Assembly (NCBI GenBank): GCA_964480915.1
Contig: CAYZRS010000049.1
Coordinates: 1 to 40,247 of the forward strand
Direction: 5' to 3'
Length of the DNA: 40,247 nucleotides
From: CAWGCE01 sp964480915
Lineage (GTDB): Bacteria; Planctomycetota; Planctomycetia; Pirellulales; Pirellulaceae
The notes beneath the pieces are model-generated. The model saw only the letters and a program-made list of their open reading frames with translations, ran no database searches and was not told the DNA's origin. The number at the start of each line of letters is the position of its first letter. Position 1 is the stretch's first letter. This document shows positions 16,708 to 24,475 of this stretch, one piece after another. A program made the translations under genes and the position numbers.

Positions 16708-16733
16708 TTTGTTTGTTTGCTTTGTTTGTTTGC
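16708..16733. repeat. 13-bp perfect tandem repeat in the lyase leader
   Basis: TTTGTTTGTTTGC occurs twice in tandem (16708-16720, 16721-16733), followed by TTTTTG, just ahead of ATG 16751. Such T/G-rich slippage-prone tracts upstream of a surface-enzyme gene can vary in length between cells. There is no proof of that here. Confidence 0.85.
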
Positions 16734-16750
16734 TTTTTGTGGGATTCGAC

Positions 16751-17896
16751 ATGTCGAAGAATAGAAGCGACCGAGTTGGCCGCGCGGTAATTGCCTGGTC
16801 TCTTGCTGCTGGACTGATTGGCAGCTTAGGCGTGACTCACGCCAGTGTCGTTTTCCGAAACAACTTCGACGACGATCAGGTCGGCACGTATACGACCGCG
16901 AATTTGGCCGCCGACTGGAATTCTCCCAGCTGGAATGATGGTGTGGACGAAGGCCGTGTTTCCATTACGGACGATGCGAATGCGTATGGAAGTAAGTCGC
17001 TCGTGGTCAAGTATGAAGAGGGAGAGACGACCGCTTCGAAGACTCAATGGAAGCTGGAACTCGATGCCGGTTACGAAGAGCTTTTCCTCACCTATCGAAT
17101 CCGGTTCGATGATAATTTCGATTTCGTGCGGGGTGGCAAGCTCCCTGGTTTAATCGGCGGTGCTGGGAATACTGGTGGCAGTGTTCCCAACGGGACCGAT
17201 GGCTGGAGTGGCCGGATGATGTGGCGAACCGATGGTTCCAGTGGTTCGCCGCTGTCACCAGATCGAGCAAACATCGTTCAGTACCTTTATCACCCAGATC
17301 AACCCTCGACGTTCGGTGAGGATCTCCGCTGGGACGATAATGCGGCCGGGAATTGGGCGACGTTCGATTCCGATGTCTGGTATCACTTTCAACATCGCAT
17401 CGTCATGAACACGCCCGGTCAGAACGACGGTATCGTGCAAGCTTGGCTTGATGGGGAAATGGTTCTCGACGTGCAGGACATTCGGTTTCGTGATGTGGCA
17501 TCGTTGCAAATCGATCAAATGTACTTCAGCACATTTTTTGGGGGCAGCAGCCAAATTTGGGAAGCTTCGAAAGACGAGTATGCCTACTTCGACGACTTCG
17601 TGATTGCAGAAGATTTTATTACCGTGCCAGGTGACTACAACATCGATGGCACCGTGAATGCCGCTGACTACACTGTGTGGCGAGACAGCGTTGGCATGCC
17701 GCCCGGTTCGCTCCCGAATGACTTTGACGGTGGCCCGATTGGGATCGCGCAGTACAACACATGGAGTAACAATTTCGGCCAATCGACGGACTGGAATTTT
17801 TCCAATCCGCCGTTCGCTGTCCCAGAATCGAGTTCTTTGCCCGCTATGGCAGGGCTGATCTTGACGGTCCTCTTCGTCGGGCGACGTCGCGGCTAG
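16751..17896 (+). CDS. Secreted PL14/PL20-like polysaccharide lyase with dockerin and PEP-CTERM
   Basis: This 381-residue protein has a signal peptide (1-31) and then a beta-jelly-roll catalytic domain, about 32-290. The segment FDFVRGGKLPGLIGG (123-137) and the later STFFGGSSQIW and YAYFDDFVIAEDF motifs match the alginate/glucuronan lyase group (PL14 and PL20). These enzymes cleave uronic-acid polysaccharides by beta-elimination. Two EF-hand-like dockerin loops follow (GDYNIDGTVNAADYTVW at 294-310, then NDFDGG at about 323). The end is a PEP-CTERM-like tag (357-381), with VPESS in place of VPEPS, a hydrophobic segment and GRRRG. ATG 16751 is chosen because the signal peptide starts there. 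The gene lies 154 bp before a GH16 enzyme on the same strand, a likely algal-polysaccharide set. Confidence 0.82.
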   Translation: MSKNRSDRVGRAVIAWSLAAGLIGSLGVTHASVVFRNNFDDDQVGTYTTANLAADWNSPSWNDGVDEGRVSITDDANAYGSKSLVVKYEEGETTASKTQWKLELDAGYEELFLTYRIRFDDNFDFVRGGKLPGLIGGAGNTGGSVPNGTDGWSGRMMWRTDGSSGSPLSPDRANIVQYLYHPDQPSTFGEDLRWDDNAAGNWATFDSDVWYHFQHRIVMNTPGQNDGIVQAWLDGEMVLDVQDIRFRDVASLQIDQMYFSTFFGGSSQIWEASKDEYAYFDDFVIAEDFITVPGDYNIDGTVNAADYTVWRDSVGMPPGSLPNDFDGGPIGIAQYNTWSNNFGQSTDWNFSNPPFAVPESSSLPAMAGLILTVLFVGRRRG

Positions 17897-18050
17897 CTGC
17901 ACCGCGTCGTGCGGGCCGGCCGGTTGCCGACGGAAGGCATTCGGCCGCTTCTTATCCGGACATCGCAATTCGTGTGCGACGTCGTTAACATGCGCCGGAG
18001 ACCACGTCGTGACGACGTGCACTTCTGTTCGCGTTTATCGAAAGGTGTCT

Positions 18051-18908
18051 ATGTTTCGCCAATCTTCTCCCCGCGCCGCGGTCGCGATCGCCGTGGTTGC
18101 AGTGTTCATGGCCATGCCGGCGCCGCTCTTTGGTCAAACCGAACTCGACGGCGCTGCCATCCCAGCGCACCAAGCGGCGTGGAAACTTACATGGGCAGAC
18201 GAGTTTGATGGCAGCACGCTCGATCGAACGAAATGGAAGTACGAGACCGGTTTCGGAAAGAATGGCTGGGGTAACCGCGAACTGCAGTGTTACACCGAAG
18301 GGGACAATATTGAAGTGGAAGGCGGCGTGCTACGGATGACTGCCAAAAAGGTTGGCAAAGGGCAGGCTCGTGGAGACTATACCTCGGCTCGACTCAATAG
18401 CTTGTTCAACTTTCGATATGGTCGGGTCGAAGTTCGCGCAAAAATGCCCGTCGAGAAGGGCAGTGGGCTGTGGCCCGCCATTTGGATGCTCGGTCAGAAC
18501 ATTACCACCGTCGGTTGGCCCAAATGCGGCGAGCTGGACATCATGGAATATGTCAGTCGCAAGCCTAACCGAATCGCCAGCGCGATTCATACCCAAGCCA
18601 ACAACCACACGCAGGGCGGTCATCTAACTTCCCACGATCAGGAACTCTCCTCCGCGGAGGAAGAATTCCACGTTTATGGACTGGAGTGGACGGAAGCCGA
18701 GGTCCGTTTCTTCGTCGATGATCACGAGCATGTCATCCTCCGCTTCGCCCGTCCGCAAGACTTCAACGAGGACAACTGGCCTTTCGACAAGCCACAATAT
18801 CTTTTGCTAAACCTGGCAGTCGGTGGCACGCTGGGAGGACGAGTTGACGATGCGGTTTTTCCGAACTCGATGGAGATCGATTTCGTGCGAGTCTATCAGC
18901 GGCAATAA
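18051..18908 (+). CDS. GH16 family endo-beta-1,3-glucanase (laminarinase-like)
   Basis: This 285-residue secreted hydrolase has a signal peptide (1-28) and a single GH16 domain. The catalytic signature GELDIMEYVS gives nucleophile Glu161, Asp163 and acid/base Glu166, all intact. Upstream, WADEFDGSTLDRTKW and NRELQCYTEGDNIEVEGG are typical of bacterial laminarinases, and NLAVGGTLGG near the end is also family-specific. It probably cleaves beta-1,3-glucans such as laminarin outside the cytoplasm; other GH16 activities cannot be excluded. ATG 18051 begins the signal peptide and has AAAGG upstream. It has no carbohydrate-binding module or PEP-CTERM, unlike its neighbour. The preceding gene is the putative lyase, so the two may act on algal wall material together. 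Confidence 0.93.
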   Translation: MFRQSSPRAAVAIAVVAVFMAMPAPLFGQTELDGAAIPAHQAAWKLTWADEFDGSTLDRTKWKYETGFGKNGWGNRELQCYTEGDNIEVEGGVLRMTAKKVGKGQARGDYTSARLNSLFNFRYGRVEVRAKMPVEKGSGLWPAIWMLGQNITTVGWPKCGELDIMEYVSRKPNRIASAIHTQANNHTQGGHLTSHDQELSSAEEEFHVYGLEWTEAEVRFFVDDHEHVILRFARPQDFNEDNWPFDKPQYLLLNLAVGGTLGGRVDDAVFPNSMEIDFVRVYQRQ

Positions 18909-19045
18909 AGTTTCTTGTTTCCCGCACGATACGACTTTGCGTCGTCCAAAGGACGTTTACCAGGCAGCTTCCCTAAGGGGTTTTTGTAGGTATGTTGTGG
19001 TGCTTCGTGCCATCATCCTTTGATCCAATTCTGAATCGCGATTGT

Positions 19046-19921
19046 ATGACCATCCAGCTGATAGTGACCCATCCGGGCGGAGCCCACAAAGATGACTTTC
19101 TCGCGTGCAGCCTGCTGGCTCATTTGCACGGCGTGCCGATCCAACGGCGCGATCCAACGGAAGAAGATTTGGCCGATCCATCGATCTGCGTCGTCGACGT
19201 CGGCGGTGTTCACGATCCTGAACGAAACAATTTCGATCATCACCAATTCCCCCGTGATGCTCCGCCTCTTTGCGCGCTGTCGCTCGTGCTACAAAGCATG
19301 GGACTTTATGAAGACGCCTTGTCGTTCTGTGCTTGGTTAAGGCCGGCCGAATGGCTCGATACGTTGGGCCCCAATGAAACGGCCAAGTTGATGGGGATTC
19401 CACGTTCGGCATTAAGCGAGCTCAATTCACCGCTAGATATCACTTTGCTGAACCGATTTGCGGGCCATACGGAACTCAAACCGGAAAGTCCGATCTACCA
19501 AGTCATGCGCATGGTGGGAGAAGATATTGTCAACTACCTGCGGTCTTTGCGTGAACGGCTGGATTACCTGAAGGAGCGTGGGCAGATTTGGACGATCGCA
19601 ACCGATGACGGTCCGATTCAAGCTTTGTTCTTGGAAAAGAGTGATTTGATTTCCGAAGATCCTTCATTTGGGATCTATGCCTTCATTGAGAGCGAAGGCC
19701 GGCAAGAGGAAATTCAAGCATTGGTCTATCCCGATCGGCGCGGCGACGGATACGGACTAACTCGATACAACGACAGTCAGCGATTGAATTTTTCACAAAT
19801 CGAATCCTGCGACGACGTTCGATTTGCGCACAAACGTGGCTTCGTCGCCAAAGTTACTACGACCGATCCGGCACGCCTGAAAGAGCTGCTGGAACTCGCC
19901 ATTGTCAAATCGGGCCAATAG
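19046..19921 (+). CDS. MYG1-family (DHH-like) metal-dependent protein
   Basis: This 291-residue protein matches the MYG1/UPF0160 family, relatives of DHH phosphoesterases. The N terminus VTHPGGAHKDDFLAC carries the family THxGxxHxDD metal site. CVVDVGGVHDPERNNFDHHQF supplies the second Asp and the DHH-like motif. A C-terminal segment FAHKRGFVAKVTTTDPARL fits the usual end of the family. Members are reported as nucleases acting on RNA; here no target is known. ATG 19046 puts the first strand at once; a frame from 18992 adds 18 unpromising residues. No signal peptide is present, so it is cytoplasmic. It is not obviously linked to the polysaccharide genes before it. Confidence 0.85.
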   Translation: MTIQLIVTHPGGAHKDDFLACSLLAHLHGVPIQRRDPTEEDLADPSICVVDVGGVHDPERNNFDHHQFPRDAPPLCALSLVLQSMGLYEDALSFCAWLRPAEWLDTLGPNETAKLMGIPRSALSELNSPLDITLLNRFAGHTELKPESPIYQVMRMVGEDIVNYLRSLRERLDYLKERGQIWTIATDDGPIQALFLEKSDLISEDPSFGIYAFIESEGRQEEIQALVYPDRRGDGYGLTRYNDSQRLNFSQIESCDDVRFAHKRGFVAKVTTTDPARLKELLELAIVKSGQ

Positions 19922-20090
19922 ACAGTAGCCAGAAATTGCCGCAGGCTCGGTTCGCAGTAAGGCCAGCTAATCCCGCAACCGCCCCGAACCTCCTTGATCG
20001 ATTCGTGTCAATCTGGGCGGTAACCCGGCTCTTCCTAAGGCGATTGTGATGCGTGTTTCGATCCTCTTTGTCGATTCGTATCGGTCGTAG

Positions 20091-20104
20091 CCGTCAGCTG
20101 ACGG
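20091..20104. repeat. 14-bp perfect palindrome
   Basis: CCGTCAG is followed directly by CTGACGG in the spacer before the RbfA-like gene. It may be a binding site or a chance dyad. No T-run follows, so it is not a terminator. Confidence 0.55.
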
Positions 20105-20161
20105 TCGCGGCAGGTGCGTTTTCTTTCAACGCGATCTGGCGTGGGGTTCTTCCTGCGCAGC

Positions 20162-20170
20162 GAGGAGGTG
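20162..20170 (+). promoter_or_regulatory. Strong ribosome site deciding a GTG start
   Basis: GAGGAGGTG ends four bases before GTG 20175. It closely matches the anti-Shine-Dalgarno complement and fixes the GTG as the start of the RbfA-like gene. Confidence 0.8.
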
Positions 20171-20174
20171 CATT

Positions 20175-20606
20175 GTGCGACGAAAAGGGATCCGAGGTCT
20201 GAGTAAAAAGCAACGCGAGACCATCCTGCAACAAGTGTGTGGCGTTATTCAAGATGATGACGCCATCGATCCGCGGCACTATTTTTTCAACAAAAGAAAA
20301 GCCAAGGACAAATATCGAAAGGCGTTTCAACTATGTCGGCAGGTGGCCGAGACGTTGTGCCTCGTGTTGGCCGATGGCGACCGGTTGCTTGAGGAGCTGC
20401 GAATTGTCGATGTCGTGCCGGCTCCAGATGCGCGACGGTTGTTGGTGATCGTCGGACTGCCGGTCAGTTGCGTCGAGTCGGCGGCTCAGGTCGAGCAAAT
20501 CATGACTCGGCTCAAGGAGCAGACGCCCAGGTTACGAGCCGAAATTGCCCGTTCGATAAACCGGCGGAAAACTCCCCAATTGATGTTCGAGATCACGACG
20601 AAGTGA
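20175..20606 (+). CDS. RbfA-like protein
   Basis: This 143-residue protein resembles ribosome-binding factor A, a KH-like factor that helps 30S subunit maturation. The helix-strand pattern RKAFQLCRQVAETLCLVLADG, then IVDVVPAPDARRLLVIVGLP, then RLRAEIARSINRRKTPQLMFEI follows the RbfA order, and the end R-x2-P-x-L-x-F is the family signature. The N-terminal 40 basic residues exceed the usual RbfA. It starts with GTG 20175, backed by a strong GAGGAGG. It is not next to infB or truB, where the housekeeping rbfA usually lies, so this may be a paralogue or a moved copy. It converges on the POTRA/HEAT gene, with a hairpin between them. Confidence 0.72.
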   Translation: MRRKGIRGLSKKQRETILQQVCGVIQDDDAIDPRHYFFNKRKAKDKYRKAFQLCRQVAETLCLVLADGDRLLEELRIVDVVPAPDARRLLVIVGLPVSCVESAAQVEQIMTRLKEQTPRLRAEIARSINRRKTPQLMFEITTK

Positions 20607-20631
20607 ATGGGCTTGGAGAGAGAATCTATGG

Positions 20632-20667
20632 AATCCCGGGGCTGCGAACAGCCGTGGCCCCGGGATT
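20632..20667. terminator. Long hairpin between convergent genes
   Basis: AATCCCGGGGC (20632-20642) pairs perfectly over 11 bp with GCCCCGGGATT (20657-20667). The loop can also form an alternative GGCTG/CAGCC stem. It sits between the RbfA-like gene (+) and the POTRA/HEAT gene (-), where a bidirectional terminator is expected. There is no T-run, so it may instead be a stabilising or Rho-linked hairpin. Confidence 0.6.
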
Positions 20668-20731
20668 GAATCGACAAGCGTGGCGAGAGGTGGGCAGGGA
20701 CACTCGTGCTGCTAATGTGGGCCGAAGTGGC

Positions 20732-21760
20732 CTACTGCGGCTGTTCGATCTGTTCCATCAGCTCATCCACCCAAAGCATGCGGTCTTCATGGTTTTTTGA
20801 GGCCTTCGCGCGATTCTGAATTTCGTCCTCCGATTGTCCCGCAAGTCGAGCGAGGATGCGAATCGAAAAAAGACAGTGGCCGTTGCTTTTCCAGCGCGCC
20901 ATTTCTTCTACCTCGGTCAGGCTGGTGGCTCGCAGGGCAGCCAACAATTCGGGATCACGTTGTTGGCTGAGCGAATCGAGTACGGCGGCTCCTTTGTTGC
21001 GATCGGTCCATGTCAGTGAACCGAGTAGTTGTAGGAACGGTTTCGGATTCACGACTAAACCCAAGTCGGGGTTCGTGTAGGCGTAAGTTGCGAGGATACT
21101 TAGCGCTCGAACCGCGTTGTTCCTCACCCCTGCGTCGGCATCGTCCGCGGCAATCGTCAGCTCGTCAATGACTTTTCGTTTATCGTCGGCGTAGGCGAGA
21201 ATGCAGGCCGCTGCTGTACGAGAATCGGCGTCTGACGATTCGCGAATGACTTGGGCCAGCGTGTCGAATTCCTCATTGGCCACCTGAATGAACTGAGTCT
21301 GCTTGTCCCGCATCGCTTCATATTCCGAGATCGCATGGCCGGCAGATCGGTCCTCGCCAGCCTGGCCGTTTTTAATCGCGGGTAGCAGCAATTCCATCGT
21401 TTCGTTGTAATCTCGGACCAGTTCAGCACGGAGCGTGATATCGCCTGTGGGAGCCGCTCGGAAGCGGGTGGACGCCTGTCCCTTCTCTTGAACTCCAATA
21501 AAAAGAGCGAGGTTGCCGGGGAAATGGATCGGGGCAACACTCGCGTCTTCGATATTCTCCAGCTCGAGAACACGTCGCTTGAGCTCTTTGATGTCGGCGA
21601 CGGAAGCGACGCCTGCAGTCAGTCCGAGTGCCTGTTCCAACTGCTGTTGCGAGAGTGTGCGAAGTCCAAAAAAATCGACACTCGTGACCTCCTGTTGGCC
21701 AAAACAGGTCGTCCCCAGGCAAATTGCGAACAAGACAAAATAACAGCGCATCGCAAGCAT
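20732..21760 (-). CDS. Secreted POTRA-like plus HEAT-like repeat protein
   Basis: This 342-residue protein has a signal peptide (1-22, ending CFGQ). It then has a POTRA-like domain, about 23-95: VTSVDFFGLRTLSQQQLEQAL at the start, KELKRRVLELENIEDASV in the middle and LALFIGVQEKG at the end. Residues of about 155-310 are helical with HEAT-like spacing, such as SRTAAACILAYADDKRKVIDEL and VRNNAVRALSILATYAY. POTRA domains usually serve as protein-docking modules of Omp85 or FtsQ/DivIB proteins; here no barrel or membrane anchor follows. Start ATG 21760 is chosen for AGGAG six bases upstream; ATG 21784 and 21751 are alternatives. A periplasmic scaffolding role is inference from the two domain types. 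Confidence 0.75.
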   Translation of the reverse strand: MLAMRCYFVLFAICLGTTCFGQQEVTSVDFFGLRTLSQQQLEQALGLTAGVASVADIKELKRRVLELENIEDASVAPIHFPGNLALFIGVQEKGQASTRFRAAPTGDITLRAELVRDYNETMELLLPAIKNGQAGEDRSAGHAISEYEAMRDKQTQFIQVANEEFDTLAQVIRESSDADSRTAAACILAYADDKRKVIDELTIAADDADAGVRNNAVRALSILATYAYTNPDLGLVVNPKPFLQLLGSLTWTDRNKGAAVLDSLSQQRDPELLAALRATSLTEVEEMARWKSNGHCLFSIRILARLAGQSEDEIQNRAKASKNHEDRMLWVDELMEQIEQPQ

Positions 21761-22025
21761 CCTCTGCTCCTGGTTTATCAGCACAAGTGTCCGTCAACAG
21801 TATCAGAATATACTCGCCAACCGGCCTGAATTCTTGCACACGAAATGGAAGAGTTTGCAGGTTTCCTGAAACGTCGTACGAGTCGGACTGAGATCTCCCG
21901 CGGTTGTCGGTGACAACCGAAGTTCGGGATTTGCAGAGGTGTCAGGTGGGTTGGGCTGGTTTGCGACTGGGACGCTGTTGGGCGATGGGGTTCCCATGGG
22001 GCAATCGACGCGCGGCTCTTTTGAG

Positions 22026-23462
22026 TCAATGCAGCTCGCGGGCGCCGACGTCCTGTTTTCTACCCGGGACAAGGTATCCGGGTGATTTTCTCTGGTCTCC
22101 GGCAATATCGACCCGAATCCAGCGTCCCTCGGCGTTGAGCACTCGATCGCCAATCGCCAAATTGGGCGCCGCGTCGACGCCGAGCGAATTTGGTTCGGGA
22201 CGATAGGAAGCGGGGTCGGTCCATGCGTTGGAGCTGAAGCCAAACCGCTGAACGTAGAGTTGATTCGAGTCGTCCTCGAGAGGCAGGTTGCCGTCGTCAA
22301 ATCCATGACCACTTTTTAACACGTTGTTGGTTGCCGCGACGAAAGATGGATTCACGTCGCTGCGAATTCGTATCGGGCTGCCGGCGTTGGCGACGATCAT
22401 GTTGTGCTGAATCTTCAGAAGACGAATATCTTTGTTCGCGACGTTGATACCGTAACCATTGTTCGCAATGAACGTGTTGTACCGCAGGCGGATGTTTCGC
22501 ACGGGATGCGAGTAACCTTCCTGATGTGGGCCAAAGAACGCTCCCGCGCTACAATTGACCACAATGTTCCCGTGCAGATCGATGTTCCGCACTAACCCAC
22601 CACGCTCCGAAGCGATACTCAAACCGGAGCCGCCGCTGCTGACGAAATTGTTGATGACCTTGATATTGCTGCAGCCCAGTTCGAACCCATCGATGTAGAG
22701 GCTCATTCGATGAATACCGATCACGGAATTGTTCCGGACGACCCCGTTGCGAGCTCCGTCTTTGCAATCGATTCCTTCGCCCCCAGCAACTCCGGGTGGC
22801 GTGGGGCGATCACGAACCGTGTTGTTTGCGATCTCGAAGCCATAGCAGTTCCAGACGGTCAGGCACTCCTGCGCAAACCGCTGGACCGCTCGGATGACTT
22901 CACAGTTTTCAACAACCAGGTTTCGCGTATTTTTAGCAAAGATGCCCGAACTGCCTGTAAACATCGTTTGGCAATTGCTGATCCGGACATTGCGGATCAT
23001 TTGAGCCGGTGGCAAGCGATCTTGCGGGCCATGTCGAACAGCGACGCCACAATACCAAGCGTTGCCCAAAATCAAGTTCGCGACGGTGACGTCTCTGGCG
23101 GTGATCGAGATGATGTCCAACTGCGGAGACGGCGGGTTCACGTTCGGGTTTAGATCCAAGCTACCCATGACGGCCGGACGATGAACGTCGGTCGTCCAGT
23201 TGGTGATGCGAACCTGGGGGACCGCGACGACCAGTCCCTCTTCGTTGTACAGAAGAGGCTCGGTTCCGTTGCCGCCACGAATGCGAATCACGTCGCCAGC
23301 GGTAACCACTTGAATGGCCTGGCGAATCGCTTGGTAAGGCCGAGCGAGCGTGCCGTTGCCTGGCGAATTGCGGCTGCTATCGACAAAAATGGTGCGCGCT
23401 GCGGCCTGCTGACCAATGCAAATTGCCAGAATGCATGCCAGGAGTCTTGCTGCTCGATTCAT
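22026..23462 (-). CDS. Secreted right-handed beta-helix (pectate-lyase-like) protein
   Basis: This 478-residue protein has a signal peptide (1-22, ending QQAAA). The start of the mature part, TIFVDSSRNSPGNGTLARPYQAI, is the usual cap of bacterial parallel beta-helix proteins. From about 80 to 385 it has repeated strands with Asn/Gly-rich turns, such as NVRISNCQTMFTGSSGI, NLVVENCEVI and NIRLRYNTFIANNGYGI, a classical pectin-lyase-like coil. No pectate-lyase catalytic arginine triad was identified, so it may be a sugar-binding or lyase-like protein. Residues of about 410-478 form a less repetitive cap. It could belong with the polysaccharide genes to the left, but they are on the other strand and 3 kb away. 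Confidence 0.88.
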   Translation of the reverse strand: MNRAARLLACILAICIGQQAAARTIFVDSSRNSPGNGTLARPYQAIRQAIQVVTAGDVIRIRGGNGTEPLLYNEEGLVVAVPQVRITNWTTDVHRPAVMGSLDLNPNVNPPSPQLDIISITARDVTVANLILGNAWYCGVAVRHGPQDRLPPAQMIRNVRISNCQTMFTGSSGIFAKNTRNLVVENCEVIRAVQRFAQECLTVWNCYGFEIANNTVRDRPTPPGVAGGEGIDCKDGARNGVVRNNSVIGIHRMSLYIDGFELGCSNIKVINNFVSSGGSGLSIASERGGLVRNIDLHGNIVVNCSAGAFFGPHQEGYSHPVRNIRLRYNTFIANNGYGINVANKDIRLLKIQHNMIVANAGSPIRIRSDVNPSFVAATNNVLKSGHGFDDGNLPLEDDSNQLYVQRFGFSSNAWTDPASYRPEPNSLGVDAAPNLAIGDRVLNAEGRWIRVDIAGDQRKSPGYLVPGRKQDVGARELH

Positions 23463-23575
23463 ATCGCTGCGTTCTATTCTCTGGGTGGGATGATGGGGCT
23501 ACCTAGCGAATTCCGTGACAGCGAGGGTTGTTTAACGTTCCTTTTTGGTCGGTGCTGAAGAAAGACGAAATTTGT

Positions 23576-23607
23576 CTTCGGTGCTCCCCCCCATTGTGGG
23601 AGCGAAG
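23576..23607 (-). terminator. Hairpin after the Fae-family gene
   Basis: CTTC (23576-23579) and GCTCCC (23583-23588) pair with GGGAGC (23598-23603) and GAAG (23604-23607) across a two-base bulge and a nine-base loop. It lies between the Fae-family gene and the beta-helix gene, both on the minus strand. No T-run follows on that strand, so its role as a terminator is weak. Confidence 0.4.
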
Positions 23608-23737
23608 GTCGAGCGACACGCCTGGCAGAAGCCAGTCCTCGTCGGGGCGCCGCTGAGATGCCAACGTCGCCCTTCGTGCGGATTGCCGAATCATCTCGTG
23701 AGTGTTTTAGCGGAACGTTTGGCCACGAATCCAACCG

Positions 23738-24286
23738 CTAGATTTCTCCCTTGAGGCCACGCTCGTAATATTTGTGAGTGATCTTGTCTTGGTTTTCCAG
23801 CAGCCAGTCGATCGTGGGTTCATGGTGCATCGCCTTGTGAATCGCTTGCGACATCGCTTTGCGATGAATTTCAAAGAGCGCTTTGTGGTCTAAGTTTTCA
23901 TCGGTGGCGACGCCCGGGTTGAGCCAGACGGAGCAGATGATGCCCAGGTCGTTGGCTTTCTCTTTCGGTAGGTCACCTGCACGGACGGCGTCTAGGACTC
24001 CGTTGGCGATCGCCGCCTGGACGGTCCCCATCAAGATGTTCGTGTAGCGGCTGCTTTTGACGGTGACCTTGCTCACCATGAGCGTCACCGGGCGGACCTG
24101 GATGTCGGTATTCAAAATGGCAAACACTTTGGAATGCCCGGCCGCCTGATTGCCCGTGAGCGTAGCAATCGCGGTACCGACAGGTCCGTCGAGTTCGCCA
24201 ATCACGACTTCCGGCTCGGCCGCTGTAAACGGAGGGCCGCCGGCCACTAGGGACTCGCCAGTACGCATGATGATTCGGTCGCTCAT
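23738..24286 (-). CDS. fae: Formaldehyde-activating enzyme (Fae) family protein, His-site variant
   Basis: This 182-residue protein has the Fae fold by sequence. RTGESLVAGG matches the GE[AS]LV start, RPVTLMVSKVTVKSSRY the strand-helix core with TLM.x.KVT, and ANGVLDAVRAGDLPKEKANDL the following helix and loop. Fae catalyses condensation of formaldehyde with tetrahydromethanopterin in the C1 pathway known in methylotrophs and some planctomycetes. In my alignment, the catalytic His of AHIDLIIG (His17 in the Methylobacterium enzyme) aligns with Glu24 in AEPEVVIG, so this member may not be a formaldehyde-activating enzyme. It also has a C-terminal extension of about 30 residues. Start ATG 24286 has GAAAGGA upstream. 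It follows the SulP transporter by 189 bp. Confidence 0.82.
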   Translation of the reverse strand: MSDRIIMRTGESLVAGGPPFTAAEPEVVIGELDGPVGTAIATLTGNQAAGHSKVFAILNTDIQVRPVTLMVSKVTVKSSRYTNILMGTVQAAIANGVLDAVRAGDLPKEKANDLGIICSVWLNPGVATDENLDHKALFEIHRKAMSQAIHKAMHHEPTIDWLLENQDKITHKYYERGLKGEI

Positions 24287-24475
24287 TGGATTCCTTTCGA
24301 AGGTCGTCAATTCGGTTTCGCGAGAGGATAACCGGTAATTTTGCTTCGCAACAGAGGCTTACCGCGTCGGCGAAACGGCGGTTCATGTTGCAAGTTGACG
24401 GCTGAGCGGCATGATGGTGGCTCGCCGAGCGGGACGATGGTCCTGCGCATAACGATCGAATCTGTGCCCTTGTCG

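Larger units (their letters stand above)
15914..16750. other. Spacer with a decayed gene fragment and a T-rich leader
   Basis: Over 800 bp separate the cupin gene from the lyase gene. The region holds a coding fossil at 16153-16386 and a 13-bp tandem repeat at 16708-16733 directly ahead of the lyase start. An open frame running into the lyase from 16472 lacks a signal peptide at its N terminus and is not accepted as the true start. The rest shows nothing I recognise. Confidence 0.6.

Noticed and set aside
16472..16750. Longer start for the lyase gene at 16472
   Set aside because: The added 93 residues are Cys/Arg-rich and put the signal peptide inside the chain; ATG 16751 starts it exactly.
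18930..19000. Possible terminator after the GH16 gene (CTAAGGGGTTTTTG)
   Set aside because: A T-run is present, but no stem of useful length can form before it.
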